Source of the DNA: Allacma fusca
Lineage: Eukaryota > Arthropoda > Collembola > Symphypleona > Sminthuridae
Length of the DNA: 64,000 nt
Assembly (NCBI GenBank): GCA_947179485.1
Contig: OX359245.1
Span: 40,287,067-40,351,066 of the forward strand
Direction of reading: 5' to 3'
The notes under the pieces were generated by a model, which searched no databases, had not been told where the DNA came from, and saw only the letters and a program-made list of their open reading frames with translations. This document shows, piece after piece, positions 44,888 through 55,317 of this stretch (position 1 is its first letter; each line of letters opens with the position of its first letter). Position numbers and translations under genes: made by a program.

Positions 44888-46377
44888 TTGTCATTATTGT
44901 TGAATGCTTCACTCTGCGGAGGCTGCTTACGTTGAGCATTTCCTGCCACAAGTTGAAGAACTGAGGAAAGGAGTTGACGATCGCTGTTTCCTCTGTAATT
45001 ATTTTGCTGACCTGGTTGAGAATAATTATTTTGTCTTCCATTGTTGACGTCATAATTGTTGTTGTTGGAATAATGACCTCGGTAGTTACTATGATTATGA
45101 GGATTGTACCCTTGTTGATAATTTCCTCGGCCACGGCCTCTTCCACGGAAATTGCTGGTGTAATTATTCCCTCTGGAATAATTAGAATTGTGAAAAGTGT
45201 GATTGTTGTTTGGCTGCTGTTGTTGGTTATTGTGATTGTATTGGGAAGAACCGCGTCCACGACCTCTGCTAAAGTTACCTCTAGAGTTGTTGTTGTTGTT
45301 ATTTTGAATTTTGTAGCATGTAGTCGCATTATGCCCCTTTTTTGAACAAAATTGACATACTTCTGTGAAATTACGAACTTGAGAATCATCCTTCTTTTCA
45401 TTATTCTTCTTCTCAGCTTTGGTTTCTTCCTTAGGAAGAGTGGCTACTGTAAGAGTAGTGACTGGAGTTGATGTTGTATTTTTCAGAGTTAATTCGCTTT
45501 CTCCATCCACAATAATTTGTAATCGAGCCGAAAAGACAGATAAATTTTCTCTGTCTGGTTCGAAAATAAATCTCTCAAATTCATATGGAATCTTGCGTAG
45601 CATTTGACTTATTTTCTTTCTTTCTGTGAATGTACCATCAACTTGAGAAAGTAGATCGCAGGATTCAATGATGAACGTAGTTATGGGCTTTTTAGGATCA
45701 AAAACGTATTTGTCCCATGCTTTCTGTGCTACCTCAGATCGTTTGTCATTTTTAAAATGCTTTATGAAGTGGTCACAGAATCTGTTGAGTACTTCATGAG
45801 AACTTAACTCTGCTCTCCATGATTGTAGTGTACTATCAATGCTTTCGTACCAGGCTACGACTAATTTTGATTTCGAATTTTTGAAAAAGTGATGTAAAAT
45901 AGGTACCAAAAATTCTGTATCAATTTCTAAGTTTTGGCTTTCCTCAAGTAAATTATTATGCCAAAGTGATGCATCTAATTTGATGTCATAAGGTAATATA
46001 CGTTCTTTCAATACCTTAAATAATTTCTGATTTCTCTGGATCCTGGTTAAAGTGTCATCAGTAGACGAGTCTCTGTCTTGATTTTGAGATTGAAAGAAAG
46101 TTCTGCCAGACCTGAATTTAGATCCCCAATTGAAAGAAGAATCTCCCATACGATGTACAAAAGGAACCTTCTGCTTAGGTGGTTCGGTTTTCTTGGGAGC
46201 CTCAGGAACCTTTCCGGTCTTCTTCTGCAAAACATCCTTCTTGGCCTGTATTCGGTCCATGTCGCTTTTTAAAGAAATTAATTCCAAGTCATACTGCAAC
46301 ATTTCGTCAATGTCATCTTTGTCATCAGTTTTGCTGGTCTCTCCAAGATTTTCAACTTCACCGTTGTTAGACATCAT
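44878..46377 (-). CDS. gag: Retrotransposon gag (499 aa)
   Basis: The structural protein that packages the element RNA. The N-terminal part is acidic with Lys-rich stretches. A retrotransposon gag-type capsid region lies around residues 130-270. One CCHC zinc knuckle, CQFCSKKGHNATTC, follows near residue 345. The last 150 residues are Asn/Gln-rich with RGRGRG clusters, probably RNA-binding. It ends in TAG at 44878-44880, directly after the slippery heptamer. The start is the first of two adjacent ATG codons. Confidence 0.93.
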   Translation of the reverse strand: MMSNNGEVENLGETSKTDDKDDIDEMLQYDLELISLKSDMDRIQAKKDVLQKKTGKVPEAPKKTEPPKQKVPFVHRMGDSSFNWGSKFRSGRTFFQSQNQDRDSSTDDTLTRIQRNQKLFKVLKERILPYDIKLDASLWHNNLLEESQNLEIDTEFLVPILHHFFKNSKSKLVVAWYESIDSTLQSWRAELSSHEVLNRFCDHFIKHFKNDKRSEVAQKAWDKYVFDPKKPITTFIIESCDLLSQVDGTFTERKKISQMLRKIPYEFERFIFEPDRENLSVFSARLQIIVDGESELTLKNTTSTPVTTLTVATLPKEETKAEKKNNEKKDDSQVRNFTEVCQFCSKKGHNATTCYKIQNNNNNNSRGNFSRGRGRGSSQYNHNNQQQQPNNNHTFHNSNYSRGNNYTSNFRGRGRGRGNYQQGYNPHNHSNYRGHYSNNNNYDVNNGRQNNYSQPGQQNNYRGNSDRQLLSSVLQLVAGNAQRKQPPQSEAFNNNDNLN

Positions 46378-46764
46378 AAGTGTTTATGTATAGTCAATAG
46401 GTTTAAATGAAATGAACTGTTCAGAGTTTCAAACTCGAATGGTGCACTGAAATTATCACCAAAGTTATTTTCCTATACTGTTCAATGTAAAAATTTCCTC
46501 TCTCACTCCTCAGGTGCACTTTCTATAGTTTAACACAGCACTGAGAGAAACTGAGAAAAGATAGGCGTTGCCTATGGGCGTGTCTTAACACTGATTGGCT
46601 GTTCGTATGTCCAGATGTTAAGCACTGAAAAATGTTTTTAACGTGGTTGATACGGCACTGCGGCGTGTTCAAAATGGCTACCACGGAGTTGGATTAGTTT
46701 TTAACACACTATGTTTCAAAATTTTACTGTTTTTCGGAGATCACTTCACAAAAACACCCGGGAA

Positions 46765-46785
46765 TCGACTTGCATCCTCCACCAG
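46765..46785 (-). promoter_or_regulatory. Candidate primer binding site
   Basis: One base inside the 5' LTR the minus strand reads TGGTGGAGGATGCAAGTC. TGG complements a tRNA CCA end. I cannot name the tRNA. Confidence 0.5.
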
Positions 46786-47339
46786 TGAAACATAATGATG
46801 TTTAGTTGCTTATTATGAAATAGGGTTTATAAATGGTCCTTAGGATTTTATGCAACAAGGAGTGGTTTCACTCACACCTAAACTCAGATATATAAACTAC
46901 TCGCAAGTAAGGGGGTACTGTCTGGGTGACACGGGTATTTCTGAAGTGTAATACGGGTAAATGATTGTGTAATAAAATATGATTGGAACTGTGTATTATA
47001 TTCTGATAATATACTTAACGTGTGTATATTTATTAAGTCTTATTCCTTGAGTCTCTCTTTTACAACCTCTAAATCTATTTCACAAGTTAGATCTTTGCTC
47101 TCGATCTTCCAATATCCAACTAAACTTCTATCTCCTTCCAAACCTCTCAAACTGGCTTGGCGTCCTTTCTTATCTTCTTCCAACTCATCACATTTCATTC
47201 CTTAGAGTATCTTATTTTACCTTTGCATTTAAGGTACATTTGTAAATCTAATCTTTGATCTTATTCAAATGTTGTTCCTTAGAAACATTTTAACTTTGAA
47301 CTCTTATTCTATATTTCTAATATATTTCTATCCGCGACA
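46786..47339 (-). repeat. 5' LTR
   Basis: 554 bases, matching the 3' LTR except at 47283. It drives transcription of gag and pol on the minus strand. Confidence 0.95.
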
Positions 47340-47343
47340 ATAC

Positions 47344-48693
47344 CTATTGCTTTGACTTGAGTATAGATTACATACATAGCATCGCATGTATCTTTCCATT
47401 AGAGATTGTAAGCCAAATGCCCTGGCACCGATTCAATACTCATGTTTCTAGTTTGAAGCATATAACTCTAACCACCGTTTGGATTTCATACAGCCCAGCT
47501 GGCTAAACAGAGCAAAATGAGTCTCATAATATTAATTTTATTCTCTTCAAGTACAAAGATAACACTTTGACAATGATGGATTGTATTTTAATTGCCTTAA
47601 TTCTTGTTAACGACGCATATCTCAGGTGAGTTTGAGGTTTGTTAGTTTTTAAAATTGTCGTTCAATTTAAATGTCATGTTATTACAACAAGGGGGCTTCG
47701 CACCCTTGTTGGGCCTCCACGATTCGTGTGAAACACGCCCCCTAACTCCAACCCTGTGCAAGTGGAAAATGTATCCATAGACCATTTTTTGCCTCTTCAC
47801 CAAAGCTGGATTACCAAAGTATGCTTTAAATAAAAAATATTATCACATTGTTCCCACTTTACATCAGGCATTTAAGCTGCTTGGGATTCTTCGGGAATTA
47901 ATATCTATTTAACATGCGGCTTCTCATTTTGAGGGATAAAAAGCCGTGTGAACCATGCAGATTTCTGCCTAATTCCAACCAGACTTGACATGCATACCTA
48001 TACAATGTGAGTTGTTTCGTAAACAAGCTTTACATACAATCTATGAAAGCACCAATGACTTTAAGCAGTATATCAAAACGTAGAAGAGGATTAAAAATTT
48101 GGATAAGGATAAAAAGTGTAGGTGCATTCAGCCAGGTTGTATGTACATATAATTACATGTTTTTACTTGACAGTAATGCTTTTATTCGGACTGGAATAAT
48201 TCAATGGTCTATGGAATGGAACTTGAAAATGCAAGGGTGGATAATATTAAAAGTTATGTCAAATACCATTTGATTATCAAGCTATGATTTGACCTAAACA
48301 GTACGAGATCTTCGGTCACATCATATCACTGACAGTGACTAAGGCCGTCTTCCAAGTCTCATGAATTTGTGTCATTTGAAATGAATCGACATTTCAAACT
48401 TAAGAAAAAAAGAAATGTTGACAGTAAATTTCGTCGTAGTGACATGCAACAGTCCGAACCCCTTAAGGGAAGTGATTTTGACTTACAATACAAGTAAAAA
48501 ATATACGTAACAAAAAATTAACGCTACTTGTCAATAGTGTTTGTTGTCAAACGCAAGTCAACCGCAACAATGAGTCCAACTTGCAAGTTCGGTTTAATTG
48601 AGGTTATTTTACAACAGGCAATTGCAATTTTTGGTGCAAGTGTAATTTCTGCCCACTTTTATTGAAATTATAAAATAATTAAATGGTCACAAG
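47344..48693. other. Intergenic, no gene seen
   Basis: A small hairpin, CAAGGGGGCTTCGCACCCTTG, at 47688-47710 and a GCCTCTTCACC repeat piece near 47790 are the only features noted. Confidence 0.4.
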
Positions 48694-49579
48694 TAGTACT
48701 CGGAACAGTTCAGTTCGATTCAAAATTTGCAGTTCAGTTCAGTTTGAGCAGTGAACTCAAACGAAAATTCGGTTTCGGTTCAGTTCAAGTAAAAACAGTT
48801 CAGTTCAGTTCAGTTTCACGCGATGAACTGAACTGAATCGGTGAATCAAACAGTTCAGTCGCAGTGTTTGGTAAACATGAACAATTGCGGATGTACACAT
48901 ATAGAGCTCCGAATTTAGTTATTCGAGTCAACCCCAGAAAAAACTGATTTCTTTTTCCTTTTAACCTGTTCCTAATCGCATTCACCATAGCAATCAGTGC
49001 ACTGGAGAATGCACAAATTATGATGACGGTAATGTACTCTGGAATGGCCCTGTTTCAGAATCTACTTTTAGTACAGTAATCCATTGCTTCCATTTAGTAT
49101 TGCAGCTTTGGGCGAATTCAGTATTTACATTTTCCTTAGGATTCGTATCAATTTTAATTTTTTCAGCTCCGTAATAAAACCAGAATTTTAAGTAGCTGTT
49201 GAAGTTTTAAAGAAAGTAATGCGAAATGCAATTTCTTTAGCCCCAAGCTTGGTCCAGCAACATAGCAATGTCCCATGGAATTATTAAAAGAAAAATTGTT
49301 AAATAATAAAGTAGTTAATAAACCATTATTCGTTAAATAACTATATTTGAGAATGAAAGATAAGAATGTACGTTGGTGGCGACATTTCCAGCAAGGAGCC
49401 CGTTTGCAAACCGTTTGAACTGCAGTTTGCATTACATGGTTCAGTTCGATTCAAATACTGAATCGAACTGTTCAGTTCAGTTCAACAGCTGAACTGAACT
49501 CTATTTATGTGAATCAAACTGAACTGAACTGAACCGAATCGGAATTTTTCGGTTTTGAACTGAACTGGTCCGAGTACTA
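48694..49579. mobile_element. hAT-like element with GTTCAGTTCAG arms
   Basis: The ends TAGTACTCGGAACAGTTCAG and CTGAACTGGTCCGAGTACTA are inverted. The 8-bp duplication GTCACAAG is perfect (48686-48693 and 49580-49587). Both ends consist of repeated TTCAGTTC; the centre (about 48880-49430) is ordinary sequence without a transposase. Confidence 0.9.
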
Positions 49580-50112
49580 GTCACAAGTATCGGTTAAGCA
49601 ATTACGAGTTCTTGCAAGTAAGTATAAGAAATATTAAAATAATTATTATTAGTTTATACTTTTGCTCCACGTTTTACCCTTGAAAAATTGATTGCTCGAG
49701 TTAATAGTTAAAAAAAATAAAACTAACAAAGGGAAACTAACCCGTGCTGGAACATATTTTTCAGATATATTTTGTATGCAGAATAATTATCTTTGGGCCA
49801 GCAATTGATCTTAAATATTAAGTTCCATTTTGAAACCCTCGCCAGTATTCAATTTTATTATTGGAAGAGCAATATCAATGTTTCATTCATTCTTGCATCC
49901 TTTCCCAGTATGTCATTTTAAAGTGTAGATATTCGGTCTACTCGGTACATAATCTCTGAAGAATTCAACAATCAGTAACTATACTGATACGTTTCGCTAT
50001 GGGAGAGCGTTTAGCCCCCCTGCATACTGTATTGTCTGTTTCTTATCTGCAAAACGAAGGGTTTGATGGTTAGTGAAATCCTGATAATAATTTTTACCAA
50101 ATTTAATTATAA

Positions 50113-50374
50113 TACGACTTGGACCCGGGAACGGGACCGGGAACACCAGCAGTGGGAACGGGTGCGGGTCCACAAAATTTTTAATTTCTGGGTAAGGGAA
50201 CAGGAACGGGTCGGGGTACACATTTTTATTAACTTCATGGGAACGGGTAACTAAAATGCTGTTCCCATCATAACGGGAACGGGTCCGGGTACGGGAACAC
50301 TTAAGGGGAGTACCCATTGAGCGGGAACAGGAACGGGAACGAGAACAAACTTTTTGTACCTATCACGACCACTG
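50113..50374. mobile_element. Element filled with GGGAACGGGAAC
   Basis: Dense GGAACGGG repeats. The right end CGACCACTG resembles the YAGTGGTCG terminus of the neighbouring hAT-like elements. The left end and duplication were not found. Confidence 0.5.
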
Positions 50375-50822
50375 AGGTGTAATACCCCATTCGATTCGTC
50401 GTGTTGACCAAGAATCTTATTTTTATTTCAATTTTCGGATTTTCAAAATTTTGACAGCGAAACTTTGAAAAAACCGTCAATTATAATATATTATTTCAAT
50501 TATTTATAATTATTATTTATAATTTATAACTTTTCAAAATTTTAACTGCGATATTTTGAAGAAACCGTCAATTTTGACCAGTTTTTTGACATGCCATTTT
50601 TTCATCTAATTGTAAGAATCATGACATGACCCCGCTAAAGACAAATTGTTTAAGACAGTATTTAAATAATTTAAAACCCTTAATTCCTGTCCGCTGGGAT
50701 TCAAAATTTAAATGAAAACCCGATTTTGAAGCCTCGAAGTCCTTTAAAAAAAACTGGAATAACATGGTGTCGCAGTTATATACATACATCTTGGTTGATA
50801 TCAGTCCATTGATATTTTATTG
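50375..50822. other. Intergenic, no gene seen
   Basis: A loose duplication of TTCAAAATTTTGAC with GAAACCGTCAATT occurs at 50440-50490 and 50530-50580. Confidence 0.4.
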
Positions 50823-51338
50823 CTCTACAGCAGTGCTCGGACTGGGTACAGGTAATACTCGGGTAAATGGGTATGGGTACTGGTATGGGTACTACCTGGG
50901 TACAGAAGTTGCGTACTCGCAAGCACGCGGGTACTACCCGGGTACTTTGGATTTTAGAAAATGAAGTGGGTGCAGGTACGGGTACGGGTATGGGTACTCA
51001 CTCAGTGACAGTCGGGTAGTACCCATTAGATACGGGTATTACAATGTAAAATACCTGTACCCATGGGTGCTGTACCCGAGTATTTTTGGGTACTTCAAGG
51101 ATTCTTGCTGGGATGGATTACTATGGCTAACAATAAGACCTGCCAACCGTGGAGTTGCTTGTTTCTTTGTATACAGATACTTGCGTTAGTGACAGAGCCA
51201 ATGACTTCGTTTCATTTATTATTGCAATCTAACGCTTCTAATGATTGCTCTCAGATCTAATAAAAAACAGATAGTCAGATTGCCTGTTTATCGACTAAAA
51301 CAATGAAGCTCTTCAAAGAATAATTTCATGGGGCAGGG

Positions 51339-51374
51339 CCAATGAAGCTAATTAAATTTAATTAGCTTCATTGG
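51339..51374. repeat. Perfect 36-base palindrome
   Basis: The half CCAATGAAGCTAATTAAA is followed by its exact reverse complement. It may be the remains of a small fold-back insertion. Confidence 0.75.
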
Positions 51375-52345
51375 AAGCGTAGCATTATAATTATTTAAAG
51401 ACGCATTACGAGATAAGTTCAAAATAAATATACATATTTATTAGTTTCGAGACAGATCAGTTATTTAATGGTACAAGTACCCAGGTTTGCCCATTTGAAA
51501 ACGCTGAGGCATCTTGTGTATGCAATTTGAGCATTTAAAATTCTGGGCATTTATGACACTTTGAATATTTATACAATTCTGGAATGGAAAATATTATTCA
51601 CTGCAGACAATATGTATATTTCAAACAAGAAACAATTCGAGAGAACACATTTTATTTCATTCAGTAAATTATTATTTTAGCGTAGCAGCATGTGAATTTT
51701 ATCAGTGCTTATTAAAAATAAATCATAAATAAACTTAAATAATTTTTTAAACAATTTGAAATAGCACCCCTTAACGCCCCCTTAACGCCTAGAGTAATTC
51801 CCAAAACCCCGGGCATTTTAATGTGGGTCAAAAAATTAACAAATTAAGCAGTTTCAGCTGAACAGGTAAATGTCTTCTGGCATTTTCAACCTGTCAAACT
51901 TGGAGTACCCGAGTAATACCCGGGTACAAACAATAGATACTCGAGTACGGGTACAGGTTTTGGGTACATTATGGGTACGGGTAAATTGTGGGTACAGGTA
52001 CTACATTGTAGTTTCAAGTATGGGTACGGGTACTGAAATAATTTACCCGGGTACGCGGGTATGGGTACGGGTATAGGTACAGCATTTTGCCGTACCCGAT
52101 ATTCGGGTACGGGTATGGGCAGGCGCGTAGCCAAGGGGGGGGGGCAAGGGGGGCAATTGCCCCCCCCCCATTCAAAATAAAATACTCTCAAATCACTCAA
52201 AAAGTTAAAAATAAATCAGTCCATACGGAGACATGCAAACATTTTTAGTGATTTGACAGTACAATTTTTTTATTTGTAAAAAAGAATCACTTCGAAACTC
52301 AACATATGCAGTATTCCATGTAAATATCTGTGTATAAACAGCGTA

Positions 52346-52620
52346 ACTCTAGAATCACCCATGAAATTTGCATGTTTCGTGTGAATGATTTATTACCAAC
52401 GGCTCCGCCCGTCATTAATTGACCCATCCATACGCGCGAAAATCGTATCGCAATGTTTGTCCATTGCGAGAGCAAAGAATTTCTAGATCAATAAATTTCT
52501 ATCGAAATGGAAAAGCATTTCGATACGATTTTCCCGAGTATGGATGGGTCAACTTTTGACGGGAAGAAGCCGTGGGTAATAAACCATTCAATAAAGAGAC
52601 GTTTTGGGTGATTCTAGAGT
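52346..52620. mobile_element. Fold-back element nested in the nested element
   Basis: ACTCTAGAATCACCC (52346-52360) and GGGTGATTCTAGAGT (52606-52620) are inverted. Inside them TTATTACC...GACCCATCCATAC is mirrored by GTATGGATGGGTC...GGTAATAA. The arms are imperfect over about 90 bases. Confidence 0.7.
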
Positions 52621-52867
52621 ATATTTTTATTGTGTTCATCCTTGCTTAGCGGGTGATTTGAATGCATTGCGAAATCCCGATTTCACTTTGACCTTTGCCT
52701 CGTCGATTTGACTTCAACCTTCAATGGCAACAAAAGTATGGTAACAGCAGCTTTAAATATTTTCATATTAAAAGCTTTTAGCTTCTGTAACTTACACGCA
52801 TCGCTTCGAGGGAATTTTTAAGCTGGATAGAATTATTAAATTAGTGAATTGTATTTAATTCTTCATT

Positions 52868-52939
52868 ATGAAAAGGTCAAGCACGCCTGATATCCGCAGT
52901 TTCTTTTCGAAGCAAAGACGTGTGTCACAGGAACAGTAG
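52868..52939 (+). pseudogene. Fragment resembling a hAT transposase N-terminus
   Basis: A 23-codon frame begins ATG AAA AGG and contains TPDIRSFFSKQRR before a stop. The IxxFF pattern after a basic start resembles the N-terminus of hAT/ZMYM-type transposases, where a PIP-box-like motif is common. No remaining transposase follows. The link is by motif only. Confidence 0.4.
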
Positions 52940-53260
52940 GTTAAGCACCAGCTGAAACGATAGAAGCGAACCCAGGTCTCGAAATTCTCCGAAATCTGAT
53001 CAAGCCCAATTAAAAATCTGGTCCAAAATTATTCAAATTTGATGGAATCGTAAAACGTGGAGAATTTTAAAATCTGAAATTCAGTTTGCAAAATTTGATG
53101 CGTTTTACGTTCGTGAATTGGATTTCCCGTAGAAAGTGTCAGTTTACATATGTACGTTCTAATTAATGTTGCCCCCCCCCCTTGGCCAATTCCTGGCTAC
53201 GCGCCTGGGTATGGGTACGGGTACACGGTTTCTGTACCCAGTCCGAGCACTGCTCTACAG

Positions 53261-53786
53261 GTTAAAGTCATGTTAGTCGAAATTTTGAAATCATTTGACA
53301 AAGTTTTGATGTGGTATTCAAATTTACCAACTTTTTGATTACTGTTGAGAAGTGAAATGGCATAGTTTTGCTACTGTGTAGCAGTGGTAATTGTTACTGC
53401 TGTTAATTTTATTTGAAGAAAGTGAATTTATTTTATTTAGCTATTTTTGTCATTTCTAAGTTAATTGACAATAGCAAAAGTATTGAATATTACTTTTATA
53501 ATAATAATTGTAATGCAAGTACTATGAAATGTAGCATAGTAAGCTTATGTAATGTATTAGTACATTGATCTGGTTAAGATGCAATGATGACTAATGCTTG
53601 TAACAGAATGCATTAAGACGCGGAACTGTTAACATCTCAATAAATACTCTTGTTAATCTTTCGAATAGTAATTCTTGTATTCGGGCAAGTCAATTACTTA
53701 TTTACACTTGCAATCTGCAACTTTCATAGTAAATCAAACTACATCGGGATTTTACTGTTTATCAGTCACACACTCCTCAACAATTA
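53261..53786. other. Intergenic, no gene seen
   Basis: Plain AT-rich sequence up to the next element. Confidence 0.4.
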
Positions 53787-54620
53787 CAGTAAAACCTGTA
53801 TATAATGGCCGTTCATATAGTGGTTTCCTGTCAATAGTGGTCAAATTTGGCTTCCCGGTCCCATCTCCTATCCTTTATCATAGGGAATTCCCTCTATATA
53901 ATGGTTTTCTATATAGTGGTAACCTGTTCATAGTGGTCTAATGAGCATGCCCCTTCAGTTCAAAATACAGCTTAAAGCACCTGTATATAGTGGTCAACCA
54001 GTCAGAACGAAGGGATACAACTCGCGCAAACCCGAACCAATGACACAGCTGTTTGAGTTTAGTGCAATTAAAGGCATTTTGGGGCGTTTTTATCTCCAGC
54101 CGTTTAATATTGCATGTATTTGTACTAAATCAAACGATGGTTTATTGGCTATATTATTAGTCCTTTGAAGTATTTCAATTAATTAGTGGTTACTTTTAAT
54201 CATTTAAAAAAATTATTATTAGCTTTAAAAGATCTCAGATGATTTAATCATCCTGAGGTAATTCGAAACGAAACTTCGTCGAATAAATAGGTCGACAAAT
54301 ATTTTTACCCAATTTCTCTATGGAAAATGCCTAAAAGGCAAGGTGCTTTGAAGATCATTGCAGTATTCTTCAAGATTCCCTTGGCAAGGTGAAAATTCGA
54401 AGTCTCAATTAGAAGTAAATTAGTGATTATTTTTAAAAAAGTGTAAAATTGCTGGTTGTCAATAACATATGCAATTCAAACTGCTGGATTCCTGCTCGTA
54501 TGCCTGTATATGTATGTTTATATAGTGACTTTTGACCACTATATACTTATACAGTGGTCCCTGTCTATAGTGGTCAAATTTCGGCGTCCCTAGGAAAACC
54601 ATTATATACAGGTTTTACTG
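53787..54620. mobile_element. pogo/Tigger-type MITE
   Basis: The ends CAGTAAAACCTGTATATAA and TTATATACAGGTTTTACTG are inverted and flanked by TA. Many TATAGTGGT copies lie just inside both ends. This terminus is typical of pogo-like Tc1/mariner elements in arthropods. No transposase remains. Confidence 0.85.
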
Positions 54621-54622
54621 TA

Positions 54623-55309
54623 CTATACTTACACCGGTCAAGGCAAAATTATCTAGAATTTTTGATTAGTATCAAAAAACATACGTACTCGACTTTTCGC
54701 CTGATTTAATTTGTCAATTTATTTAAATTACTCAAACGCTAATAACCCCAATGAATTTCTGCAAGATTTTGTGAGCGAATGCAAAACTTTACAATATCTA
54801 TAATGGAGAATGGTTTCGGGATAAAACATTCTTCTTTCGATTAAATGTGCAATTTCCAGATGTCCTTACGCCTATATATAATAATATTACAACAAAAAGG
54901 ATACAGTAGCTGCGAGAAAAGTACAATAATTCGTGAATGGAAAGCCCGGACTATATTTTAGACCACAACTGTATACTGTATTGCAAGAACTGATAAAAAC
55001 TTCAATAATCATATTTTGGAAAAAGTATTCTCTGTGACTTACATTTTGGAATTTTTGATTCAGAATCCTTTGCAGTGTATGCATTTAATGTTGTTAGGAG
55101 TAACAAAAAAAATAATCGGACGTGAAGAATAAGTTACCCCAATTGCTAACTTATGTAACACGGCTAAAATACCCAAGATTATGTTTCTAGTAATTTGAGA
55201 CAATACGTAATTTAATTTTAATTGGGAGCAAGTGATTTCCAATGTCTTAATGGGAAAGGATTGTTAGAGAAATATTTTTTTAAATAATAAAGAATATTCT
55301 GTCTGAATA
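54623..55309. other. Intergenic, no gene seen
   Basis: ORFs on the minus strand at 54887-55242 lack recognisable domains or splice structure. Confidence 0.4.
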
Positions 55310-55317
55310 CCTACGTG

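Larger units (their letters stand above)
36932..47339 (-). mobile_element. Complete Ty3/gypsy LTR retrotransposon
   Basis: A 10.4-kb element on the minus strand with two 554-bp LTRs, gag, pol, a primer-binding-site candidate and a polypurine tract. It is flanked by a 4-bp duplication ATAC (36928-36931 and 47340-47343). The LTRs differ at one base that I can see (37429 against 47283), and both large ORFs are open, so it inserted recently and may still be active. Domain order protease, RT, RNase H, integrase places it in Ty3/gypsy (Metaviridae). It lacks a separate envelope-like ORF but has a very long C-terminal extension on pol. Confidence 0.95.
52120..53207. mobile_element. Nested hAT-like element with CAGGCGCGTAGCCA ends
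   Basis: Inverted ends CAGGCGCGTAGCCA and TGGCTACGCGCCTG are flanked by a perfect 8-bp duplication GGTATGGG (52112-52119 and 53208-53215) made from the host element's own repeat. Long G and C runs lie just inside the ends. A short transposase-like start is at 52868. Confidence 0.9.
50831..53252. mobile_element. hAT-like element filled with GGGTACGGGTA, carrying nested insertions
   Basis: The ends CAGTGCTCGGACTGGGTAC and GTACCCAGTCCGAGCACTG are inverted. The 8-bp duplication CTCTACAG is perfect (50823-50830 and 53253-53260). Arms of GGGTACGGGTA run at 50845-51085, 51905-52119 and 53208-53240. The second arm is interrupted by the 52120-53207 element. A perfect 36-base palindrome lies at 51339-51374. 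Confidence 0.9.

Noticed and set aside
44883..46393. ORFs antisense to, or in other frames of, gag
   Set aside because: These are shadows of the gag low-complexity coding region.
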